Below, in pieces: positions 1-5,383 of a DNA stretch of 64,000 nucleotides; the first letter of the stretch is position 1, and every line of letters begins with the position of its first letter. Under the pieces are notes generated by a model. The model saw only the letters and a list, made by a program, of their open reading frames with translations. It had not been told where the DNA came from and made no database searches. Source of the DNA: CAZMRF01 sp964568735 (GTDB lineage Bacteria > Acidobacteriota > Polarisedimenticolia > JACPZX01); NCBI GenBank assembly GCA_964568735.1, contig CAZMRF010000005.1:53922-117921 (forward strand), read 5' to 3'. Both the position numbers and the translations under genes were made by a program.

Positions 1-488
1 GCGCCGCCTCCCACGAGCGGCACGGGTCCGAGCATCTCGGAGAGGCCCTGGAAGAGGGCGTCTGGGTTGCAGTTGAGCGTATCCGGGAAGAGCGCGAGGA
101 TGCTGCCACCCGCCAGGTAGGGGCTCACGAGGCGCCCGATCTCGCGGCCCGCCTCGCGGTCCCGCCCCTTGAGGTTCTGGATCAGGAAAGGAGCAGCCCG
201 TGCCTTGTCCGCCGCGAGAGCCAGCACCGCGACCCCGCGCTCGCCCTCGATCTCGCCGTCGGAGCCCAGGACTCCCGCGCCCGAGCAGCCGACGAGGTTG
301 CCGCAGCGGGTCGTCTTCCTGACTGTCTTGAGCATCTCCGTGTAGGCGGGGGCGTGATCTGAGGTGGCAAAGAGGAAGACCAGCCCCGCGCTCTGGAGGC
401 CGGCCCGCGACATGGCCGCGAGCGAGGCCTGCTCGGCCGCGCGCAGGGGATCCTTGGCGGAGGACATGCCGCTCCCAGCCCAGATCAT
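1..488 (-). CDS. FIST-domain sensor protein, N-terminal part, cut by the left edge
   Basis: Read leftwards from an ATG at 488, with GGAGG twelve bases upstream, the frame stays open to the window edge (162 codons). The translation starts MIWAGSG and contains CGNLVGCSGAGVLG and LFPDTLNCNPDALFQGL, the pattern of the FIST N domain (periplasmic or cytoplasmic ligand-sensing proteins, often with a FIST C domain behind). The C-terminal half lies outside the window, so completeness and any fused output domain cannot be judged. It is divergent from the transporter that starts near 567-627, with a short shared upstream region. Family call is from motif memory; the ligand is unknown. Confidence 0.7.
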   Translation of the reverse strand, partial: MIWAGSGMSSAKDPLRAAEQASLAAMSRAGLQSAGLVFLFATSDHAPAYTEMLKTVRKTTRCGNLVGCSGAGVLGSDGEIEGERGVAVLALAADKARAAPFLIQNLKGRDREAGREIGRLVSPYLAGGSILALFPDTLNCNPDALFQGLSEMLGPVPLVGGG

Positions 489-566
489 GTCGGAATCGCA
501 CCTCCGCCCCGCGTCCGGAACCTCCCCATGCTAGCAGAGGGCCTCCCTTGACCGCCCCTCGATAGG

Positions 567-1526
567 GTGGGATTCTGCGCGACTCTCCGAGCCCGGGCCC
601 TGCGCGGTCCGGCGAGGCCGCCGACCGTGACACCCAAGTCCCCGGGAAGAGCCATCTCGATCGCCGCCTACTCCCTGCTCTGCCTCATCTGGGGCACGAC
701 GTGGGTCGTGATCCAGATCGGGCTGAGGGGGCTGCCTCCCCTGACGGGCGTCGCGGCGCGCTTCGGGATCGCCTCGGTGCTCCTGCTCGCCGTGGCGCTG
801 CTCATGGGAGTGAGGCTCGGCGCCCGGCCCTACGAGCGGCGGCTGTGGTGCATCAATGCGCTGCTCTCCTTCTCGCTCTCCTACGGGGTCGTCTACTGGG
901 CGGAGCAGTGGGTCCCCTCGGGCCTCGCCGCGGTGCTCTTCGCCACCTATCCGCTCTTCGTCACGATCCTCGCGCATTTCGCGCTCCCCGCCGAGCCGAT
1001 CAGCGCCGGTGAGCTTTCCGGGATCCTGACGGGCTTCGCGGGCGTGGGCCTCATCTTCTCGGAGGATTTCGCCGTCCTCGGCGGCAGAGAGGTGGCCGTG
1101 GCTGCCCTCGTGCTGCTCGTCTCCCCCTTCGTCTCCGCGGTCGCGAGCGTGGCTGTGAAGAAGTGGGGAAAGGAGATCCACCCGCTGTCGCTGACATCCA
1201 TCCCGATGGCGATGACCGCCGGGATCGTCGGGGCAGCCGCCCTGGCGACGGAAGGCGACCGAGCGATCCACTGGAATGCGACGTCGATCGGGGCGCTTCT
1301 CTACCTCGCGATCATGGGGTCGGCCGTGACCTTCACGCTCTACTACTGGCTCCTCTCCCACTACACCGTGAAGCGCATGTCCCTCGTCGCCTACATCATC
1401 CCCGTCGTGGCCGTCTCGATAGGCCTCGCCCGCGGCGAACCCCTCACCGCGAAGATCCTCACAGGAGCCGCCCTCGTTCTCGGGGGCGTCGCGCTCGCCG
1501 TGAATGCGGGGCGGAAACAGCTGTAA
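567..1526 (+). CDS. EamA/DMT-family membrane transporter
   Basis: A 319-residue protein with about ten hydrophobic segments in two repeats of five, the layout of the drug/metabolite transporter superfamily (RhaT/PecM/YedA type exporters). The first helix carries LCLIWGTTWVVIQIGL, a typical EamA start, and the end of the second repeat has LYYWLLSHYTVKRMSLVAY. The first 20 residues before it are Arg/Pro-rich and unlike a membrane protein start, so the in-frame GTG at 627 is a likely alternative start giving about 299 residues. Substrate cannot be read from the sequence. It is the last core-type gene before the accessory island. Confidence 0.85.
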   Translation: MGFCATLRARALRGPARPPTVTPKSPGRAISIAAYSLLCLIWGTTWVVIQIGLRGLPPLTGVAARFGIASVLLLAVALLMGVRLGARPYERRLWCINALLSFSLSYGVVYWAEQWVPSGLAAVLFATYPLFVTILAHFALPAEPISAGELSGILTGFAGVGLIFSEDFAVLGGREVAVAALVLLVSPFVSAVASVAVKKWGKEIHPLSLTSIPMAMTAGIVGAAALATEGDRAIHWNATSIGALLYLAIMGSAVTFTLYYWLLSHYTVKRMSLVAYIIPVVAVSIGLARGEPLTAKILTGAALVLGGVALAVNAGRKQL

Positions 1527-1591
1527 GGACGCCATGACGATTTACGGGGGGCATTCTTTGCTGGAGGCCCGGCCCGTGCGAGAATAGCGCC

Positions 1592-1810
1592 ATGAGCGAA
1601 CCGGCCATCGACATCGACAAGCTCTCCCCGGAAGAGCGGCTCAAGCTTCTCGAGAAGTTGTGGGACAGCCTGAGCGACCACGAAGTGCCCTTGACGGCCC
1701 GACTACGGGAAGAGTTGGACCGGCGGCTCGACGATCTGGACCGGGACGGACCGCGTGGAATCCCGTGGGATGAGGTCCTTCAGCGCTTGCGTCTTCACAC
1801 CCTTCCTTGA
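1592..1810 (+). CDS. Small addiction-module antitoxin-like protein (TIGR02574 type)
   Basis: A 72-residue acidic protein with LSPEERLKLLEKLWDSL near the N terminus and a C-terminal tail with IPWDEVL; this is the pattern of the 'putative addiction module component' family, RelB-like antitoxins normally followed by a RelE/ParE toxin. Here the next gene is instead a Gp49/HigB-type toxin that already has its own antitoxin behind it, so this gene looks like an orphan antitoxin or part of a three-gene arrangement. The stop codon overlaps the -35 element of the downstream promoter at 1807. Function is inferred only from family resemblance. Confidence 0.7.
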   Translation: MSEPAIDIDKLSPEERLKLLEKLWDSLSDHEVPLTARLREELDRRLDDLDRDGPRGIPWDEVLQRLRLHTLP

Positions 1811-1835
1811 CAGAGGATACTAGTACTTATATGCT
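1807..1835 (+). promoter_or_regulatory. Sigma-70-type promoter directly in front of the HigB-like toxin
   Basis: TTGACA at 1807-1812, a 17-base spacer, then TATGCT at 1830-1835. A start point six or seven bases on falls at 1841-1842, that is on the GTG of the toxin, and no Shine-Dalgarno sequence precedes the GTG, so the transcript is probably leaderless. Confidence 0.55.
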
Positions 1836-1840
1836 CCTCC

Positions 1841-2173
1841 GTGTCGGACAAGCCGCTCATCTGGGTCGCATCGGTTCGAAAAACCCTGAAGGCGTTTCCG
1901 GCCGATGCACGCCGGATAGCCGGCTTCCAGTTGCGGAGGCTGCAGAGAGGCATGGAGCCGAATGATTGGAAGCCCATGCCGAGCATCGGTCCAAGCGCCC
2001 AGGAGATTCGAATCCACACAGGACGCGAACATCGTGTCTTTTACGTCGCCAAGTTCTCGGAGGGGATCTACGTGCTCCACGCGTTCGAGAAGAGGACGAG
2101 AAAAACGCCCCTCCGGGAAGTGCAGCTCGCCAGGGAGCGATTTCGAGCCCTGGTCCTGAGACGTCGAGGCTAA
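1841..2173 (+). CDS. HigB/Gp49-type toxin of a toxin-antitoxin pair
   Basis: A 110-residue basic protein starting at GTG. It has the hallmarks of the phage-derived Gp49-like/HigB family within the RelE superfamily: an N-terminal helix region (VRKTLKAFPADARRIAGFQL), a strand with EIRIHTGREHRVFYVAKF and YVLHAFEKRTRKTP, where the Phe-Glu-Lys-(Lys/Arg)-Thr stretch is conserved in ribosome-dependent mRNA interferases. The antitoxin gene follows after one base. Toxin-first order and an own promoter are typical of HigBA. The 'ATTCGAATCC' string inside the gene is coding, not a tRNA. Activity is inferred. Confidence 0.85.
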   Translation: MSDKPLIWVASVRKTLKAFPADARRIAGFQLRRLQRGMEPNDWKPMPSIGPSAQEIRIHTGREHRVFYVAKFSEGIYVLHAFEKRTRKTPLREVQLARERFRALVLRRRG

Positions 2174-2174
2174 C

Positions 2175-2507
2175 ATGGCTGGCAAGCGGAAGGTCAGCGC
2201 AAAACTGAGGGTAACCGCATCTACCGGGAATGTGTTTCGAGATCTTGGCTTTCCCCCGGACGAGGTCGAGCATCTCTTGATCCGGGCGGACTTACTCATC
2301 CAGCTCCAGAAGCTCATCAGCTCACGTGGCTTCAAGCAGGCTGAGGCGGCGAGGATTCTCCGGGTTTCCCAGCCCCGGATCAGTGATCTTCTCCGAGGCA
2401 GGATCGACCTTTTTAGTACCGACGCGCTCATCGACATGCTGGCCCGCCTCGGCGTTCGAGTCCGATTGGTCCTCAAGCACTCACGCCGGGGCAACAAGGT
2501 CGCGTAA
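2175..2507 (+). CDS. HigA-type antitoxin, XRE helix-turn-helix
   Basis: A 110-residue protein with a helix-turn-helix in the second half: LLIQLQKLISSRGFKQAEAA, then RILRVSQPRISDLLRG, followed by DLFSTDALIDMLARLG. This is the HTH_37/HigA2 family that pairs with Gp49-like toxins; it should neutralise the toxin encoded one base upstream and repress the promoter at 1807. The TAA stop (2505-2507) lies inside the sequence GCGTAAC, which fits an integron core site (see the attC-like entry), a placement commonly seen for the last codon of cassette genes. Confidence 0.85.
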   Translation: MAGKRKVSAKLRVTASTGNVFRDLGFPPDEVEHLLIRADLLIQLQKLISSRGFKQAEAARILRVSQPRISDLLRGRIDLFSTDALIDMLARLGVRVRLVLKHSRRGNKVA

Positions 2508-2559
2508 CGCCGCGGTCCATCAGCGGCGCGCCAGCGCCGTCCGCTGCAACCGGGTAGGC
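2502..2559. other. Degenerate attC-like recombination site
   Basis: GCGTAAC at 2502-2508 and GGTAGGC at 2553-2559 each differ at one position from the integron consensus cores RYYYAAC and GTTRRRY. Between them CAGCGGCG can pair imperfectly with CGCCGTCCGCTG. The site contains the higA stop codon and lies 16 bases past the stop of the leftward gene at 2575. Length 58 bp is at the short end of the attC range. Confidence 0.35.
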
Positions 2560-2574
2560 GGCGAAGCATTGGCG

Positions 2575-3108
2575 CTACTCCACCAACCGAACTGATTCAA
2601 AGTACCCTGTCACGATGTTGCGCGCCACTTCGATTACCTTTACGGCGGTCATGATATGGAGCGGATCGTGTGGCTGCCCGCACTGGATGGCGAACTGCTC
2701 GCCGACGCGCCAGTCCGGCCACACCTTCGGTAATGGCACGTTCGGACTGTCAGTCCAGTCGTTTGGACGGGCCTTGCCCGCCTCTGCGTAGGCGAGAAGT
2801 CGCGCCTTGATATCGGTTGGATCTCCGCCGAAAAGCGGCGTCCGACGTTGGCGCGCGAAATAGTATGTGAACCTGCTCATTATGATGTGGGAGGAGCCAC
2901 GGCTTCGCGTGCAGACCTCGATTGACGCATGAAACGCGAAGAACACCAGGCAAGCAAGCTCGTACTTGGAGGGCAGCTCCTGCGATGTTCCGCTGGCCTC
3001 GCGCTCCGCGGCGATGAAGCCGTCGATAGCTGCAGCTGCGCGCCTGGCCAGCACCTCGGCTGCGTCGGCGGCGGTCACTCTCTTCCGGAATAGCCCAAAC
3101 ATCGACAC
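2575..3108 (-). CDS. Uncharacterised small protein in a cassette-like position
   Basis: A 177-residue protein read leftwards from a GTG at 3108 (an ATG two codons on is equally possible). No domain was recognised. Visible features: a basic N terminus (FGLFRKR), an alanine-rich helix with RRAAAAIDGFIAAEREASG, a hydrophobic stretch LACLVFFAFHASIEV, and a Trp-rich part around VPLPKVWPDWRVGEQ. It starts only 15 bases inside the GTTAGGC core of the attC-like site at 3123-3223, exactly the spacing expected for a promoterless gene cassette, and stops 16 bases before the next attC-like site. Function unknown. Confidence 0.65.
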   Translation of the reverse strand: MSMFGLFRKRVTAADAAEVLARRAAAAIDGFIAAEREASGTSQELPSKYELACLVFFAFHASIEVCTRSRGSSHIIMSRFTYYFARQRRTPLFGGDPTDIKARLLAYAEAGKARPNDWTDSPNVPLPKVWPDWRVGEQFAIQCGQPHDPLHIMTAVKVIEVARNIVTGYFESVRLVE

Positions 3109-3122
3109 CTAGAACCCGATGC

Positions 3123-3223
3123 GCCTAACGTCGGCCATCACCCGCGGGCCAGACGGCGCGACGGTTGCTGCTGTTCGCAAGCGGCGTGATGGCCGAGACC
3201 GTCGGAGCATGACCTTGTTAGAC
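3123..3223. other. attC-like integron recombination site with two consensus cores
   Basis: GCCTAAC at 3123-3129 and GTTAGAC at 3217-3223 match RYYYAAC and GTTRRRY without mismatch. Directly inside, GTCGGCCATCAC (3130-3141) pairs with GTGATGGCCGAGAC (3186-3199) apart from two extra bases, the kind of extrahelical bases seen in folded attC. The stop codon TAA of the leftward gene at 3218 is inside the core, and the next gene starts 15 bases after the other core. A 17-base unpaired stretch on one side is unusual and suggests decay. Confidence 0.55.
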
Positions 3224-3967
3224 AGCCAACTGCCCCTGCTCTGTTCGCTTCTGACGGAAATTACATCGCTCCACGAGTTTGAGTGTTTCACGCAAGTGCT
3301 TGGCGACGTCGGCCTCTTGGAACTCTGCGATCTCACGCAAACGGGCCACGGCGTGTGAGTACGTGGGTCCTTGAGGCCCATCGAGGTGGCCGGTGGCCCA
3401 GAAGTACAGAAGTTCATACGACGTTCCCGATGGTGTGGGGCAAATCCGTCGGAGAATGCTGTCCTCCCGGACCCCGTCGTACCGATGGTCGATATAGCCC
3501 TCGAGTGTAAGCCACGCAGGGTAGAGACCAAGTAGTCGGCGTGCGAGTTCAGTCTGAATCAGAAGACGCGCTCCCTTAACCGTCTTTTCTAGACCGACCG
3601 CGCGAGCCAATGTGTCGTTGGTGGGCAAGAATTTGACGAGGTTCCGAACCTCCACCCGAGGTTCTCTTTCAAGAGCACCGCTCACGAGTGCCCCGCGCAG
3701 GAGCAAGCCTTGCCGGAACAATTCGAGATATACGCGCTGGAGGACTTGAAGAATCTCCGGGACGCCACTCCCCCACACAACGAGAGAGTCGCTGAACAGA
3801 TTAACTTTCGTTCGATTAGGATCCTCATCGCACAAGGGCGCAAGGCCTTCGAAGACGGTGTTGTAAAAGCGGTTCAGCTTCTCGTACGCGACCTGCGGCC
3901 CAAGCTGATATGCCGCGGCGATGCCGAGTAGGTCACCGTAGAAAGTGAAGTGATCGTCGCCGTTCAT
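3218..3967 (-). CDS. Protein with a class III nucleotidyl-cyclase-like fold, uncharacterised
   Basis: A 249-residue protein; the ATG at 3967 was chosen because conserved-looking sequence begins there, although the frame is open further upstream. Three short segments line up in order with class III cyclases: FYGDLLGIAA (residues 9-18; compare the metal-binding Asp strand), VNLFSDSLVVWGS (55-67; compare the second Asp hairpin) and LLLRGALVSGAL (88-99). A fourth, LARAVGLEKTVKGARLLI, resembles the AxxLE helix of this widespread unnamed family. Both putative metal-binding aspartates (12 and 60) are kept. Whether it makes a nucleotide signal, binds nucleotides or is only a fold relative cannot be told. 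It ends inside an attC-like core. Confidence 0.6.
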   Translation of the reverse strand: MNGDDHFTFYGDLLGIAAAYQLGPQVAYEKLNRFYNTVFEGLAPLCDEDPNRTKVNLFSDSLVVWGSGVPEILQVLQRVYLELFRQGLLLRGALVSGALEREPRVEVRNLVKFLPTNDTLARAVGLEKTVKGARLLIQTELARRLLGLYPAWLTLEGYIDHRYDGVREDSILRRICPTPSGTSYELLYFWATGHLDGPQGPTYSHAVARLREIAEFQEADVAKHLRETLKLVERCNFRQKRTEQGQLAV

Positions 3968-4043
3968 CGGCTCCTCATTCTGGCTGTCAAACGTGCGGCA
4001 TAAGCCGCGGCTGAACGTAATCGGATCCCAACCCGAGGCACCG

Positions 4044-4517
4044 CTAGAAACCGACCTTTGGTGGCATTTGCGGTCCGGGATAGTACGGCTGACACCACGA
4101 GCAAGGGTGCAAACCGAGTTCAACAGCCTCTCGAGCATTGCGCAGAAGTTTGTGATTCCGGGAGTAAATCCTTGCTACGTGGTGACACGATCGCAGGTGG
4201 TACATGAAGGCGCTTCCGATCACCGGTTGGTCCATGTAGAACTCCTCCTCGGTTGGCGCCTCCGACGCAGACTCGATGCGGCACTGCTGGTCGGCTTCAA
4301 TCCACTGGTGGAGAAACCAGAGGAGTCGCTCCGCGAGAGCATCACCTCGCAGCTCGTTGCCGAGGGAGTACTGCATTGCCCAGCTCCTGTGGAGTCGATC
4401 TCCTTCATCGATCTGCTGTGCAACATGGCATGCGATCGCCCACTCGTCGGGGAATGCCCGACGGCTTACGTCTGACTGCGCTTTGCAGATCGGACACCTT
4501 ATTGGCAAATCGTTCAT
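4044..4517 (-). CDS. Small protein with CxxC pairs at both ends, uncharacterised
   Basis: A 157-residue protein from the ATG at 4517, preceded by AGGAAA. It opens with MNDLPIRCPICKAQ and closes with HPCSWCQPYYPG, giving two CxxC pairs that could together bind one zinc ion. The middle is helical and Trp/His-rich (LLWFLHQWIEADQQC; YHLRSCHHVARIYSRNHKLL). No family was recognised. It begins about 40 bases after the GTTGGAC core of the attC-like site at 4557-4673, in the same leftward orientation as the two following genes, so it fits the first cassette of a leftward array. The gap to the next gene (3968-4043) has only a hairpin at 3995-4008 and no consensus core. Confidence 0.6.
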   Translation of the reverse strand: MNDLPIRCPICKAQSDVSRRAFPDEWAIACHVAQQIDEGDRLHRSWAMQYSLGNELRGDALAERLLWFLHQWIEADQQCRIESASEAPTEEEFYMDQPVIGSAFMYHLRSCHHVARIYSRNHKLLRNAREAVELGLHPCSWCQPYYPGPQMPPKVGF

Positions 4518-4556
4518 CGTGTTTCCTGCATCAGTTTTCGAACAACTACATGGTCC

Positions 4557-4673
4557 GTCCAACTACATTTCACCTTCGAGGATAACCGGATGAGGGTGTG
4601 GCTGTCTGCAGGATAGTGCGCCAGGGACGGGGGCGGTTCGCACGCACCCGACTCATTCGTTGGTAGTTTGGAC
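4557..4673. other. attC-like inverted repeat next to the integrase stump
   Basis: GTCCAACTAC at 4557-4566 is mirrored by GTAGTTTGGAC at 4663-4673, one base longer. The left unit contains a perfect RYYYAAC core (GTCCAAC). An inner arm, CGGATGAGGGTG at 4587, pairs with CACCCGACTCATTCG ending at 4659 with bulged bases. The folded shape and 117-bp length fit attC rather than attI. The second core is imperfect (TTTGGAC). Confidence 0.4.
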
Positions 4674-4818
4674 AACCGAGCCGGGGAAGGACAAGCAGTG
4701 ATCCGACTCAGGGCGCCGGATAGCAGGATACGAGCCGCGCGGCGCCAGAGGCGGGGTGGGGCTTCCGGGTATTCCTGTCCCCGCAGTTGCGGGGGAGTCT
4801 TCAGAGGTCCGTCGTCAC

Positions 4819-5039
4819 TCATGGTCGTGGATCCAGCGGACTCCGCCTGCTCTTCGCGCCACGGCTCCGTACCTGCGCGTAGACCAGCGTTGTCGTGACG
4901 TCAGCGTAACCAAGAAGCTCTTGAATAGTCCTGATGTCGTACCCATCCTCGAGGGGGTGCGTCGCGAACGAGTGGCGCAGGCATTGGCAGGTGGCAGGTT
5001 TGAGGATCCCCGACTTCAGAACGGCGATTTCGCCGGGAG
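4819..5039 (-). pseudogene. C-terminal stump of an integron-type tyrosine recombinase
   Basis: Read leftwards, the frame ending with TGA at 4819-4821 gives ILKPATCQCLRHSFATH (with the catalytic R and the H of the L-R-H-S-F box), then IRTIQELLGYADVTTTLVYA (with the catalytic tyrosine) and the tail RRSPLDPRP. The RSPLD tail is characteristic of integron integrases such as IntI1, which end with the same five residues a few codons before their stop. No start codon or N-terminal SAM-like domain precedes it: upstream of about 5039 the frame runs into the DUF433 gene. It is therefore a truncated remnant, in the same leftward orientation as the cassette-like genes. Confidence 0.75.
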
Positions 5040-5258
5040 CTGGTGAACCCTCTCGGTTTCGAGGCGCTCGCTGGCGTAGGCGAGGCAGGCCAGGATGTCC
5101 TCATGGATCAGGCCGGGGTAGTTCTTGAGGATGGCCTCCTCCGTCCATCCCCTGGCGAGGAGATCGATGATGAACCCCACGGCGAGCCTCGTTCCCTTCA
5201 CTACGGGCTTGCCGACCAGCACGGCCGGGTCGACGACGATCCTCTCTTCCCAACCCAT
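5016..5258 (-). CDS. DUF433 family antitoxin-like protein
   Basis: An 80-residue protein with AAGGAGG seven bases before the ATG. IVVDPAVLVGKPVVKGTRLA followed by IIDLLARGWTEEAILKNYPG and EDILACLAYASERLET is a complete DUF433 domain, the small winged-helix-like antitoxin usually paired with a DUF5615 PIN-like toxin. No such toxin follows. Instead the last dozen codons (VHQLPAKSPF) run into the integrase stump in a different frame, so the tail is probably not native and the partner toxin was lost at the junction near 5050. A broken relative with a partial toxin lies at 9526-9733 in the other orientation. Confidence 0.75.
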   Translation of the reverse strand: MGWEERIVVDPAVLVGKPVVKGTRLAVGFIIDLLARGWTEEAILKNYPGLIHEDILACLAYASERLETERVHQLPAKSPF

Positions 5259-5383
5259 TTCGAGCCTCCTTGCATCTTATCCCCGCACGCCGGAGCGGCG
5301 GACATAGGACATCTCGGCGGTGACAGAGTCGGGAATACAGCTTCCTTCCCGCTGTCCCCCACAGGGGGGGCGCTCTGCCCCGC

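Noticed and set aside
1841..2173. The string GATTCGAATCC near 2010 looked like a tRNA T-loop
   Set aside because: It is inside the open frame of the toxin gene and no acceptor stem or anticodon arm surrounds it.
3995..4008. Hairpin GCGGC-ATAA-GCCGC between two cassette-like genes as a third attC site
   Set aside because: No consensus cores flank it; only one weak core (GTCAAAC at 3986) is nearby.
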